From Shewanella sp. AS1 (GTDB taxonomy: Bacteria; Pseudomonadota; Gammaproteobacteria; Enterobacterales; Shewanellaceae), in NCBI RefSeq assembly GCF_021412565.1, contig NZ_JAKCLJ010000008.1, positions 62,001-126,000 on the forward strand: a stretch of 64,000 nt of DNA, given 5' to 3'. A program made the translations under genes and the position numbers. The notes under the pieces were generated by a model. The model saw only the letters and a list, made by a program, of their open reading frames with translations, was not told the DNA's origin and did no database searches. Of this stretch, positions 1-9,015 are shown piece after piece. Every line of letters begins with the position of its first letter. Within the stretch, counting starts at the first letter, position 1.

Positions 1-1206
1 TGGGATGACAAGAAGCAAACCCTTCAACGCTCCCCTTCATTGCAGGATTTTCCCGATGTTGAACTGATTAGGCTCGAGCAGCCGATTAACAGTATTAAGC
101 TAGTGAATGTTGAGTTGCCAAATGGGGATTCCGGCCGAGCTGTGATGAGCTATTTTGCGATTAACCTTCCTCAGAAAAATAACCCTGTACCTATCTATCT
201 GACCGTCTATAAATCGGATAATGCTTTAGAGACTTTTCTTTGGGGCGTGGATATCCTGCTGTTCATCTCATTTTTTGTGGCCATTTTTATTATGCGCACT
301 CTGGCGATTCGCATAGTTTCTAACGGTTTAAAGCCACTTGATTTTATTAACCAGCAGATTAAGAGTCTCAGTCTGGCTCGGCAAAATAATCACAACCTCT
401 CTCTGAATATTTCCCCCTTTGAGCCACCTATTGCTGAGATCGAGCCGATCCGCAATGAACTGAATAATTTTATTCGTACCAATCAGCAGTTGATTGAAAA
501 AGAGCAGCGAATCACCGCCGATATTGCCCATGAACTCAAGACACCGATCGCGGAAATTATCAGCTTGACTGAGGTGTCGCTTAATTTCCCTGATGATGTT
601 CGTATCAGCGAAACCTATCAGCAGGATATGCTTAAAATCTCCCTGCGGATGAAAAAAATTGTTGATAACTTACTCTTGTTACAAAGGGCATCTTCTGATC
701 AGTTTGTGGTGCAGTTAGAGGAGGTCGAGTTAGAAGATCTGCTGTTAGAGGTTCAAAATAGCCTGATGTTTAAATACCCGGATATAAAACAGCGGGTCGT
801 CAGGAAAGGGGAAGAGTGGCATCAATTGGTGATAGTGGACTATTTCAGCCTCTATACCATTTTGCTCAATCTGCTCGATAATGCGCTCTATTACGGCAAA
901 GACCAAGGCTTGGTCGGCGTTAGCCTGGATCTGGACGCCGATGCAAGTTTAACCCTGATCGTGACGAATGAGTTGGATGAAGTGTTAACCGATAGGCAAC
1001 TGCAGCAGTTAACCGAGCCGCTTTACCAGGTAGACTCAGCCCGAACCGAACAACAAAAGCATGGCCTGGGCTTATCCATAGTGCAGCAGCTATGCCAGCA
1101 GAATCAGCTAAGGTTGAACATAGACAAGGGGGGCGACGGTTCCACCCTGAATGTGGCGATTAAAAACATCCGCTGTGTCGACGCTGAAGCGGAGCAGAGC
1201 CGTTAG
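1..1206 (+). CDS. Sensor histidine kinase, 5' end cut by window
   Basis: The frame is open from base 1, so the gene starts upstream of the window and the TTG at 40 is not a convincing start. A membrane segment (LLFISFFVAIFIM, about 250-300) is followed by a HAMP-like linker, a HisKA dimerisation domain with H-box IAHELKTPIAE (about 520-550), and a HATPase domain with N-box NLLDNALYYG (about 868-897) and G-box HGLGLSIV (about 1060-1083). The protein is therefore the C-terminal sensor and kinase part of a membrane two-component kinase of the PhoQ/QseC kind. The partner response regulator is presumably just upstream. The signal is unknown. The gene ends cleanly at TAG. Confidence 0.9.
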   Translation, partial: WDDKKQTLQRSPSLQDFPDVELIRLEQPINSIKLVNVELPNGDSGRAVMSYFAINLPQKNNPVPIYLTVYKSDNALETFLWGVDILLFISFFVAIFIMRTLAIRIVSNGLKPLDFINQQIKSLSLARQNNHNLSLNISPFEPPIAEIEPIRNELNNFIRTNQQLIEKEQRITADIAHELKTPIAEIISLTEVSLNFPDDVRISETYQQDMLKISLRMKKIVDNLLLLQRASSDQFVVQLEEVELEDLLLEVQNSLMFKYPDIKQRVVRKGEEWHQLVIVDYFSLYTILLNLLDNALYYGKDQGLVGVSLDLDADASLTLIVTNELDEVLTDRQLQQLTEPLYQVDSARTEQQKHGLGLSIVQQLCQQNQLRLNIDKGGDGSTLNVAIKNIRCVDAEAEQSR

Positions 1207-1352
1207 GGCTAAGGTCTGGCTTTATTTTGCTGTAAAACACTTATTTAAAAGATGATTTAAAAGAGAAGTTAAAAGATGACTTAACTGCTTTATCTTACAG
1301 TGATAGCGCATTTTAAAGCCGAGAGTGTAACTAATAAATCGAGGGAAAGACC

Positions 1353-1757
1353 ATGTATCAGGGGCAATGTCATTGTGGCAATGTGCAGCTGAGTATTAGC
1401 CGGTTAACGGATACCGCGACCTGTTGTAATTGCTCCATCTGTCAGCGCTATGCCGGGCTTTGGGGCTATTTAACTGAGGCGGAAGTGACAGTAACAGTCG
1501 GTGAGCATGGGCTTGACAATTATGAACAGGGTGACAGGTTTCTGAGTGTGAAGCGTTGCAAACACTGTGGCTGCGTGACCCACTATGTCTGCACCGAGCG
1601 CTATAAACAGATTGCCACTGAGGGTAAAGGTGATCGGCTGGCGGTGAACTACAATATGTTTCCCCGTGAGCAGCTGGCCGATATCAAGATCCTCTACCTA
1701 GATGGCGCCGACACTTGGGAGTATCTGGATGAGGGATGGACAATCCCATCCCTCTAG
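1353..1757 (+). CDS. GFA-family (Mss4-like) zinc protein
   Basis: The 134-residue product carries the cysteine pattern of the GFA family: CHCGN near residue 6, CCNCSIC near 24 and CKHCGC near 69, which bind zinc in known members. The family is named after a glutathione-dependent formaldehyde-activating enzyme, but most short members, including this one, have no proven substrate. A GAGGGAAAG ribosome binding site lies about 6 bases before the ATG. It stands alone between the sensor kinase and the convergent flavoprotein gene. The family call is firm; the function is open. Confidence 0.82.
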   Translation: MYQGQCHCGNVQLSISRLTDTATCCNCSICQRYAGLWGYLTEAEVTVTVGEHGLDNYEQGDRFLSVKRCKHCGCVTHYVCTERYKQIATEGKGDRLAVNYNMFPREQLADIKILYLDGADTWEYLDEGWTIPSL

Positions 1758-1779
1758 CATCTCCTGCAAACGCTTAGAG

Positions 1780-3699
1780 CTATACTCGTTCTGCCGCCAG
1801 TTTAGCCGCGCGCGCGCCATGTTCAAACGCCCCGTGGGCATTCTGGGCACCATTTAGCTCTGAGTGGGCTATGATGATGCGGCCATATCCTTGCTTGACT
1901 ATATCCAGCGGGTTTTGCGAGCCATCCTTGCGCATCATAAAGCCTGCCGGGCGCGCTAAACGGGCGTGTCCCCAACGGTTGAGCACGATACCGGCAATGT
2001 CGCGCTTGGCATCGAAACCGTATTTACCGAACATGCGGGTCATCTGGTGGCGCAGCAGCAACTCATAATCGGCATACTGAGTGCTGAACATGCGGATACG
2101 GCCGCCCAGGGTCTGGCGTCTGGCGTCCGTCTCATTCTTGTCATAGAGTCCCATATAGAGGGTGAAAATCGCAGGCTTACTGGGATCCATCGGCGGCGTA
2201 TGACCATCGACCTGCATCGGGGCGCGCAGGTTACCGCAGAAACCGAGCTGGTTCTCATCATCGAACCAGCGCACCGCACCTACTCCCAGCTTAGCGAGGA
2301 ACTGCCAGTTGCTGAGGGCGACGTTGATCACCAGCGCCGGAGCATGAATAAATTCCTGGTAGGCATTGCTAATCACCTTTGGCATGTCGGTGAGGATATG
2401 GCGATTGACCCAGCCGCCGCTGGCCATGATCACTTGTCCTGCGGTTAATTTATGTAGCTTGCCGCCTTTCTCGTAGGTGATCTCTACCTTGTCGCTCTGG
2501 TGATCCTGATTTTTGTGTTCCACTTTCACCACAGTCGCAGCCAAGCGCATGCGGGTAGCCTGCTCTGGGCTGTCTAAGGCAGCGAAATTGACCTTGCCAA
2601 ACAGCATATCGCCGAATGCATCTTCACCATCAATCGCCTTGGGATTGATTTTTCTCGCCAGGGCGCGGGCGAAGGCGCTGTTGCCGCCGGGAAAGGAGGG
2701 AATGGCGTTTTTAAGGTTCATCACGAAGCGGCTGGCTTCTTTGGCCGAGGCGTTTTCGGGGGACAGGCCCGTGAGTAGCCCAACCAGCGGGCGACACATA
2801 TCCTGCACCGCATCGTCATAGCCTTTCACCTGGCTGAGGAAATGGCTGTAGCTCATGTTGTCCAGCTCGAAGTCACTGAGGTTTTCTGTGCCGCCCTTGT
2901 TTTGACGCCAGGCTAAGAGATCCTTTTTCGCCTGTTCACTAAAGGGAGTATTTTGTAGCTTGTCGCTCCAGATATTCTTGCTGAAATAGGGGCGGGATGC
3001 GCCCTGTTTATTGTCAAAATAGTAGGCCACATCCACTAGATTTTCGCCTATGCCATCCATGTTGGTGTAGTTGTCTGTGGAGAGACGAATATCCTGATAG
3101 GGGGCGACCGGCTGAGAAAACTCATATTGGCGTGGCAGTTCAAGTTCGGTAAACAGCCTATCCATCTGGGTGCCTGAGCCCGGTGCAGGAACGGAGAAAT
3201 CATTAGCGGCCTGGGGGCCGATTAGCTGCACGCCATCGACCACAAAATCATTCTGTTTCGAGGCGCCGCCGAAGATGGGATGGTTATCCAGCATTAAACA
3301 ACGCTTCTTGCCCTGGGTGAGTTTTTGAAACTCATAGGCGGCTAACATGCCCGCCGGGCCGCCGCCGACGATCACCAGATCATAATGCTCGGCGGCTTCC
3401 GGACTCTGGGGCAGTTGTGACCAGGTATTATCGCGAATGCGGTGGGCAGAGGTGACCACATCATGGGTGTTGCCGTTGGACTTGGCATAGTCGCCCGTGC
3501 CGCCAAAGCCTGTCCAAGGATCCCAGCTTGGGCTACCGCTCGACGGCTTCTGATTGGTTGGCGCGGCGGCCTGGGTGGTGCTCGACAGGCCAGATAAGAG
3601 CAGTGCGCTGCTGGCAAGCGTGCCGTTAACAAAGTCACGACGGGTGATCGCCTTGTCCATACCCAGTAGGTTGGCGATTTTCTTATTATTGTTTTTCAT
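1780..3699 (-). CDS. Tat-exported FAD-dependent oxidoreductase (SpdH-like)
   Basis: This 639-residue flavoprotein begins with a twin-arginine signal (ITRRDF near residue 18, then a hydrophobic stretch ending in TQAAA), so it should be folded with its cofactor and exported to the periplasm. A Rossmann dinucleotide-binding motif VIVGGGPAGMLAAYEF starts near residue 108 and is followed by LDNHPIFGGASKQNDF. That arrangement (TRRDF, VVGGG, LDNH-FGG) resembles proteins annotated as spermidine dehydrogenase (SpdH). The substrate is inferred only from that resemblance and could be another amine. The gene is monocistronic, with its own promoter region facing the AGCS symporter gene. Confidence 0.75.
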   Translation of the reverse strand: MKNNNKKIANLLGMDKAITRRDFVNGTLASSALLLSGLSSTTQAAAPTNQKPSSGSPSWDPWTGFGGTGDYAKSNGNTHDVVTSAHRIRDNTWSQLPQSPEAAEHYDLVIVGGGPAGMLAAYEFQKLTQGKKRCLMLDNHPIFGGASKQNDFVVDGVQLIGPQAANDFSVPAPGSGTQMDRLFTELELPRQYEFSQPVAPYQDIRLSTDNYTNMDGIGENLVDVAYYFDNKQGASRPYFSKNIWSDKLQNTPFSEQAKKDLLAWRQNKGGTENLSDFELDNMSYSHFLSQVKGYDDAVQDMCRPLVGLLTGLSPENASAKEASRFVMNLKNAIPSFPGGNSAFARALARKINPKAIDGEDAFGDMLFGKVNFAALDSPEQATRMRLAATVVKVEHKNQDHQSDKVEITYEKGGKLHKLTAGQVIMASGGWVNRHILTDMPKVISNAYQEFIHAPALVINVALSNWQFLAKLGVGAVRWFDDENQLGFCGNLRAPMQVDGHTPPMDPSKPAIFTLYMGLYDKNETDARRQTLGGRIRMFSTQYADYELLLRHQMTRMFGKYGFDAKRDIAGIVLNRWGHARLARPAGFMMRKDGSQNPLDIVKQGYGRIIIAHSELNGAQNAHGAFEHGARAAKLAAERV

Positions 3700-3925
3700 A
3701 GGGTTACTCTTGTTATTGCTTGGAGTTGCCTTCGATTATTGTGTTAACCGTGTTTATGATTCAAGGGGTTAATCTTTACCAAATGTGTCCGGCTGAGGTA
3801 TGTAGCATTTTTGTTGTGTTTATTAACAACTGGCTTTCATTTGCCTGTGGTTTCGTTGTACCCTGAGAAGCAATTAACAGGGGTGGCGCAGATCACCGGA
3901 TAAAGATAAAAATAACGAGGTTTTC

Positions 3926-5299
3926 ATGGAAGCTATTACTGAGTTTGTCAGTACGATCAACGGCTTTGTGTGGGGCACTCCCATGCTGGTGATGATCCTA
4001 GGGGTGGGGCTGTTTCTCTCATTTGGTTTGAAATTGATGCCCATTTTAAAGTTGGGCACAGGCTTCAGGCTGCTCTGGTCCGGACGCATCCCAGATAAAG
4101 ATAAAGAGGTGAAAGGGGAGATCAGCCCCTTTAATGCCCTGATGACATCCCTCTCGGCGACCATAGGTACGGGGAACATTGCCGGTGTGGCAACGGCGAT
4201 TTTTGTTGGTGGTCCTGGCGCCCTGTTCTGGATGTGGTGTACCGCGCTGGTGGGGATGGCGACCAAGTTCTCCGAGGCCGTGCTGGCGGTGAAATACCGT
4301 GAGGTGGACGACAACGGCAACCATATCGGTGGCCCCATGTACTACATCAAGAATGGTCTGGGTAGTAAATGGGCTTGGCTCGGCACCGCCTTTGCCCTGT
4401 TTGGTTCGTTCGCCGGTTTCGGCATTGGTAATACAGTGCAGGCTAACTCGGTTGCCGATGCGCTGAGCAGTAATTTCGGTGTGCCAGCCTGGGTGACAGG
4501 CCTGATACTGATGCTGCTGGTGGGCGCCGTGCTGGTGGGTGGCATTAAGCGTATCGCCGATGTGGCGGGTAAATTAGTGCCACTGATGACTGTCTTCTAT
4601 ATCATGGCCGGTCTGGCTGTGCTTGTGGTCAATGCGGCCGAGATCCCAGCGGCGATCGCACTGATTTTCCACAGCGCCTTTAATCCTGTGGCGGCGCAGG
4701 GCGGTTTTGCTGGTGCGGCTGTGTGGGCGGCGATCCGCTTCGGTGTGGCTCGCGGTGTATTTTCTAACGAAGCGGGTCTGGGTAGTGCACCAATTGCCCA
4801 TGCGGCGGCGCAGACCAATAACCCTGTGGCTCAGGGCTTGGTAGCCATGCTGGGCACCTTTATCGATACTCTGATTGTTTGTTCTATCACGGGCCTAGCG
4901 ATTGTGGTATCCGGCGCCTGGACATCCGGTGAGAACGGTGCGGCGCTAACCTCCTACGCCTTCAGCCACGCCCTACCTATGGGTAACTATATTGTGGCGG
5001 TGGCGCTGTCGATATTTGCCTTCACCACGATTCTGGGCTGGAGCGTTTACAGCGAGAAATGTGTGCAGTACCTGTTTGGGGTGCGCGCCGTTAAGCCGTT
5101 CCGCTTTATCTGGATCTTAGTGGTGCCGCTGGGGGCTATCAGTTCACTGGACTTTATCTGGCTGCTGGCCGATACCCTCAATGCCATGATGGCAATACCT
5201 AACCTGATCGCCCTGGCCTTGTTAAGCCCAGTGGTGTTTGGGTTGACCCGGGAATATTTTATCAAGAAGCGTCAGCAGGAAGCTGAGGCAAAAGCCTAA
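3926..5299 (+). CDS. Sodium:alanine/glycine symporter, AGCS family
   Basis: The 457-residue polytopic membrane protein has the AGCS signature around residues 85-105 (GTGNIAGVATAIFVGGPGA) and the conserved FSNEAGLGSAPIAHAAA segment near residue 281. The family imports alanine, glycine or related amino acids with sodium across the inner membrane. A GAGG ribosome binding site lies about 6 bases before the ATG. The gene is transcribed alone and ends at a strong terminator shared with the convergent ABC operon. The exact substrate cannot be read from sequence. Confidence 0.9.
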   Translation: MEAITEFVSTINGFVWGTPMLVMILGVGLFLSFGLKLMPILKLGTGFRLLWSGRIPDKDKEVKGEISPFNALMTSLSATIGTGNIAGVATAIFVGGPGALFWMWCTALVGMATKFSEAVLAVKYREVDDNGNHIGGPMYYIKNGLGSKWAWLGTAFALFGSFAGFGIGNTVQANSVADALSSNFGVPAWVTGLILMLLVGAVLVGGIKRIADVAGKLVPLMTVFYIMAGLAVLVVNAAEIPAAIALIFHSAFNPVAAQGGFAGAAVWAAIRFGVARGVFSNEAGLGSAPIAHAAAQTNNPVAQGLVAMLGTFIDTLIVCSITGLAIVVSGAWTSGENGAALTSYAFSHALPMGNYIVAVALSIFAFTTILGWSVYSEKCVQYLFGVRAVKPFRFIWILVVPLGAISSLDFIWLLADTLNAMMAIPNLIALALLSPVVFGLTREYFIKKRQQEAEAKA

Positions 5300-5314
5300 A
5301 CTTTCAGACAGATA

Positions 5315-5339
5315 AAAAGCGCCTCTGGGCGCTTTTTTT
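5315..5339 (+). terminator. Intrinsic terminator after the AGCS gene
   Basis: A 9-bp stem AAAAGCGCC/GGCGCTTTT around a TCTG loop is followed by a T run. It lies between two converging genes and its A/T symmetry lets it serve both directions. Confidence 0.85.
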
Positions 5340-5354
5340 GTGTGTAACATAGGC

Positions 5355-6461
5355 TCAATCGAGTCTCTTGGTGAAACGCACTGAGGCCACGAGTATTCCC
5401 AGTCCGGTAAAGCCAACCAACCAGAGGGCATCGAAGCGCATATCCGCCAGTTCGCCGCCGCGAAGCACTATGGCGCGGATAATGCGCATGAAGTGAGTGG
5501 CCGGCAGCAGCTCTGCTATCCACTGAGCAGGCTGTGGCATGGCTTCGAAAGGAAACATAAAACCCGAGAGTAAGATGGTGGGTAAGATGATAAAGATGGT
5601 CATCTGCATCGCCTGCAACTGACTTTTCGCTATGGTGGAGATGATAAGACCCAGACTCAAACTGGCGGCGATAAACAGCAGGGTGCCCATCAGCAGTTGG
5701 CCTACGCCGCCGTTTATCGGCACATCGAAGATGAAATGCCCTAGGCTGAGTATTATGCTCATCTGGATCAGCCCAACCACTATGTAGGGCAGGATTTTAC
5801 CTAGCATTAGCTCTAACGGCTTGATGGGCGTGGTGATCAGCAGTTCTAGGTTACCCTTCTCCCGTTCGCGCACTATGGCGGCTGAGGTAAAGAGGATCAT
5901 GGTCATGGTGAGGATCACAGCAATTAAACCGGGAACGATATTCACCGCAGAACGCTGCTCAGGATTATAAAACAGCGCCACTTCGAAGGTTGGTGGACGG
6001 CTGGTGTTCAGACCTGTGAGCTGATCCAGCGGCATATTTCTCAGTTGGGCGATCGCTCCTGCCACCATGGTATCTGAGCCATCGACTATCCATTGGCCTA
6101 TGGTCTCGTTATTGGCCAGTTTCTCGGTGAGATTAGGGGGAAGTACAAGCGCGGCCCTTACTTCGCCACGGGTAATGGCTGCCTGGGCCTCTTGCGTATT
6201 GGTGTAATACTCCTTAATCGATACCACTTGAGTCACTTTTACCGCCTCAACTATCCAGCGTCCGGCGGCCGAGTTACTCTGATCGACCACCACAATCGGC
6301 ACGTTACGCACATCTGTGTTGATGGCATAACCAAACAGTAGCAACTGGATAAGGGGGATCATCACCACCATGGCGAAGGTGATACGATCGCGTTTTAGCT
6401 GACGTAGCTCCTTGAGGGTGATCGACTTGATGCGCCTGAGGCTGGCGAGTATTCTCATCAT
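5355..6461 (-). CDS. ABC-2 type efflux permease
   Basis: The 368-residue product has one N-terminal membrane helix (FAMVVMIPLIQLLLFGYAI, about 29-47), a large periplasmic domain, then five C-terminal helices. This is the YhhJ/YbhR-type ABC-2 topology. The segment FTSAAIVREREKGNLELL near 190-208 is the typical coupling helix region. It is the third gene of a HlyD-ATPase-permease operon and its ATG overlaps the end of the ATPase gene by 4 bases. Unlike the E. coli ybhFSR set there is only one permease, so a homodimer is expected. Drug or toxic-compound export is inferred from the family. Confidence 0.88.
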   Translation of the reverse strand: MMRILASLRRIKSITLKELRQLKRDRITFAMVVMIPLIQLLLFGYAINTDVRNVPIVVVDQSNSAAGRWIVEAVKVTQVVSIKEYYTNTQEAQAAITRGEVRAALVLPPNLTEKLANNETIGQWIVDGSDTMVAGAIAQLRNMPLDQLTGLNTSRPPTFEVALFYNPEQRSAVNIVPGLIAVILTMTMILFTSAAIVREREKGNLELLITTPIKPLELMLGKILPYIVVGLIQMSIILSLGHFIFDVPINGGVGQLLMGTLLFIAASLSLGLIISTIAKSQLQAMQMTIFIILPTILLSGFMFPFEAMPQPAQWIAELLPATHFMRIIRAIVLRGGELADMRFDALWLVGFTGLGILVASVRFTKRLD

Positions 6462-7456
6462 GCTCTCTCATCCTGTTCACTGTGTAGTTTGATGGGATTT
6501 TTGCCGGTTACAGTGACAAACAGATCTTCGATATTGGCCTCGACTCGCTTGAGTCTCGCCTGACTCAAATCGATAGGAATTTGCTGCAGCCATTCTATGG
6601 GGTGCTGCACTTCTTGCTTAATCAGAACTCTAAGGCGTTCCCCCAGCTGCGCGGCCGAACGCACTTCCGGCTGTGATAGCAACTGTTGCTTGATCCTGCG
6701 TAGATCCGGCGCGATTACCTCGACCACATTGACCCCCATCTGCGCCATCAGATGTTTGGGTCTGCCATCGGCGCGGATATAGCCCTGCTCCATAATTGCC
6801 AGCTTGTGGCAGCGTTCGGCCTCATCCATATAGTGGGTGGTGACTAAGATGCTGGTGCCCTGCTCGGACAGATCGAACAGTTGTTCCCAGAAGTCGCGGC
6901 GATTTTGTGGATCCACCGCTGAGGTGGGTTCATCTAGAAACAAAAGCTCTGGTGAGTTGATGCAGGCACAGGCCAAGGCGAGGCGCTGTTTCTGGCCACC
7001 GCTTAGGGTGCCGGCTAGCTGTTTCTGTTGGGAGTGAAGATGGTAAGTGGAGAGTAACTGCTCGGTTTTGCGCTTGCGCTCATTGGGTGTCAGGCCGTAG
7101 ATATCTGCGATAAAATACAGGTTTTCAGTAACCGTGAGATCCTCATAGAGGGAGAATTTCTGCGTCATATAGCCTATGCGCTGCTTGAGCGCCTCGGCCT
7201 GGCGAGGGATAGATAATCCCAATACCTCGATCTCTCCCTGGGTCGGTATTAACAAGCCCGTGAGCATGCGTATGGTAGTGGATTTACCGCAGCCATTGGG
7301 ACCGAGAAAGCCATAGATATGACCTCTCTCCACCTTTAGGTTGAGATCCGATACCGCATGCAGTTCGCCAAATACTTTGCCTATTTTATTGGCATTGACC
7401 ACAAGCTCTGCTCTGCCGGAGTCTTTGGATTGGCCTTTGTCTATGGGCTGGCTCAT
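6458..7456 (-). CDS. ABC transporter ATP-binding protein of the efflux operon
   Basis: This 332-residue ATPase has Walker A GPNGCGKST near residue 53, the signature LSGGQKQRLALA near 152, and Walker B LLFLDEPTSAVDP near 170, all intact, plus the switch histidine in LVTTHYMDEAE. A C-terminal extension of about 90 residues follows, as in drug-export ATPases. Its start overlaps the stop of the HlyD gene by one base (TAATG) and its end overlaps the permease start by 4 bases, so the three are translationally coupled. It energises export across the inner membrane. Confidence 0.93.
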   Translation of the reverse strand: MSQPIDKGQSKDSGRAELVVNANKIGKVFGELHAVSDLNLKVERGHIYGFLGPNGCGKSTTIRMLTGLLIPTQGEIEVLGLSIPRQAEALKQRIGYMTQKFSLYEDLTVTENLYFIADIYGLTPNERKRKTEQLLSTYHLHSQQKQLAGTLSGGQKQRLALACACINSPELLFLDEPTSAVDPQNRRDFWEQLFDLSEQGTSILVTTHYMDEAERCHKLAIMEQGYIRADGRPKHLMAQMGVNVVEVIAPDLRRIKQQLLSQPEVRSAAQLGERLRVLIKQEVQHPIEWLQQIPIDLSQARLKRVEANIEDLFVTVTGKNPIKLHSEQDERA

Positions 7457-8412
7457 TAAGGCAGCTCCACCTGAGCGGGAATGCCGGTTGGCAGTGCGGC
7501 AGCATCCAGCCCCAGATCGAGCTCGGCCAGATAGACGAGGCGCGATCTATCCTGCTGATTAAGCGCGTAATAGGGAGTAAATGCCGGCTCCTTACTCAGC
7601 CAGCGCAGCTTGCCTTTAAGTGGCTTCTCGACCCCGTCGATATAGACATTCAACTGCTGGCCTATGGCGACTCGCGCGACCTTGGCCTCGGGAATATAGA
7701 CACGGGCATAGGGAGCATCGTCGGCCTGAATCGCCACTACAACGGCGTTGATGGGGACGCGCTCGCCTAAGTTGAAGGGCAGGCTTTCTAGACGTCCGCT
7801 GCGGGTGGCTGTGATGCTGAGATCGGATAAGGTCTGCTGTTCCAGTTCCAGTTTTGCCCTGGCGGCATCGAGGGCTGCCTGAGCCTGGGTGATATCTTCC
7901 TGGCGTACCCCCACAATCAGCTTGGCCAGGCTCTCATTGGCGGCCTTATGCTCCGCACGGGTGCGATCGCGATTGGCGGTGGCATCGTCCAGATCGGACT
8001 GGCTGACAAGATTTTGTTTTTTAAGGCTTTTGATTCTCTGATAGCTTTTCTCTGCTTGCACCATGGCGGCCGTGGTGCGGGCCACATTGGCCTGGGCGCT
8101 GGCAATATCTTCGGGGCGTTCGCCGTTGGTGAGTCTGAGAAGATAGGCTTGTGCCTGCTCAAGATCCGCTTTCGCTATGGCGACTCTGGTGGCCTGTTTA
8201 CGGGGATCTAATTGCAGTAGCAGCTCGCCCTGCTCGACCATGCTGCCCTCTTTTTTGGGCAGGGAAGTGATCAGTTCGGCCGCCGTGGCGCGCAGCAGTA
8301 CCCTGTCTCGTTCGAGTGTGCCTAAGGCCTGAGGGGGATCGCTAGGCTCGCAGCCTGTCATTAATAGGGTGATGAAGGTCAATAAGAGTGCATCGATCTT
8401 GAGTTGCTTCAT
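7456..8412 (-). CDS. HlyD/EmrA-type periplasmic adaptor lipoprotein
   Basis: The 318-residue membrane-fusion protein starts with a lipoprotein signal whose lipobox is LMTGC (Cys about residue 21). A biotinyl-lipoyl half motif, a long alpha-helical hairpin (about residues 75-190, rich in A/Q/R/D, predicted coiled coil) and a beta-barrel segment (NVYIDGVEKPLKGKL) follow. It matches the YhiI/YbhG adaptor type that links an inner-membrane ABC exporter to an outer-membrane channel such as TolC. It is the first gene of the operon, so the promoter should lie in 8413-8570. No regulator gene is adjacent. Confidence 0.88.
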   Translation of the reverse strand: MKQLKIDALLLTFITLLMTGCEPSDPPQALGTLERDRVLLRATAAELITSLPKKEGSMVEQGELLLQLDPRKQATRVAIAKADLEQAQAYLLRLTNGERPEDIASAQANVARTTAAMVQAEKSYQRIKSLKKQNLVSQSDLDDATANRDRTRAEHKAANESLAKLIVGVRQEDITQAQAALDAARAKLELEQQTLSDLSITATRSGRLESLPFNLGERVPINAVVVAIQADDAPYARVYIPEAKVARVAIGQQLNVYIDGVEKPLKGKLRWLSKEPAFTPYYALNQQDRSRLVYLAELDLGLDAAALPTGIPAQVELP

Positions 8413-8570
8413 GTGAACCTCATCTGTGAACGCCTGAGACTCATTAAGCTTAGCATCAATTATTGATGGGCTAAACCACTATTAATCTTGGGTATTTTTA
8501 GCCTTGATGTGGCTGAGTCGAGAGCAACTTAGGGCGCCAGAGACGCCCTCGTTCCTAAGACGGCGAGCCT

Positions 8571-8741
8571 TTAGAAGTCGTCTCCCATGGCACGTCTAAG
8601 TGCGGCCGCTTCGAGAAGATCATCCAAGCGCTTTTTGACTTTACGTCTCTGCTGCAGTTCATCTGCCGCTTTGACATTGGTTGGCGAGCTGATCGCATCA
8701 ATCTCGGCATCGTTAGGAATAACATCAAGTATTTGAGTCAT
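8571..8741 (-). CDS. Small basic/acidic protein, 56 aa
   Basis: This short frame encodes 56 residues beginning MTQILDVIPND and ending RRAMGDDF. A GAGGGG ribosome binding site lies 6 bases before the ATG. The C-terminal half (QQRRKVKKRLDDLLEAAALR) is a charged helix. Its pattern recalls the small PA3496-type proteins of gammaproteobacteria, which share a basic stretch, a DLLE core and an acidic end, but I cannot confirm this by alignment. It stands alone between the ABC operon and the TorF gene. No function can be assigned. The good ribosome binding site and biased composition argue that it is real. Confidence 0.6.
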   Translation of the reverse strand: MTQILDVIPNDAEIDAISSPTNVKAADELQQRRKVKKRLDDLLEAAALRRAMGDDF

Positions 8742-8973
8742 GTTGGACCCCTCAATCTCTGAAAATAAACCTATAGCAAGTTGTTGTGCCAGTAATGGGC
8801 ATAAATGTACGCTGCTTCAATTGATTAGCGTCATATTAGCCAGCACTAATAAGAAAAATAGCAGGGTGGTAAAAATGATGATGGGATCGAGTTAACAAAA
8901 TGACATTTGTCGTCGGGGTAGAGGGGATGCTGATTGTTTTTGATTATTAGATTGAAATAAAAGCATTTAATCT
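8742..8973. other. Gene-free spacer, AT-rich
   Basis: About 230 bases upstream of the 56-aa gene and downstream of the TorF terminator hold no frame with a normal start. It presumably contains the small gene's promoter. No other element was recognised. Confidence 0.5.
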
Positions 8974-9002
8974 GAGTTGCCACATGGATTGTGTGGCAAC
9001 TC
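8974..9002 (-). terminator. Terminator after the TorF-like gene
   Basis: An 11-bp perfect stem GAGTTGCCACA/TGTGGCAACTC closes a 7-base loop 14 bases past the stop of the minus-strand gene. The following bases on the minus strand are AT-rich but lack a clean T run. Confidence 0.65.
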
Positions 9003-9015
9003 ATGGGGATTAAGA

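Noticed and set aside
1966-2448. 160-codon plus-strand frame inside the flavoprotein gene
   Set aside because: It is a reverse-strand shadow; the flavoprotein motifs on the minus strand are clear.
8818-8897. Hydrophobic minus-strand stretch resembling a tiny membrane protein
   Set aside because: The frame has no ATG, GTG or TTG between the preceding stop and the hydrophobic run.
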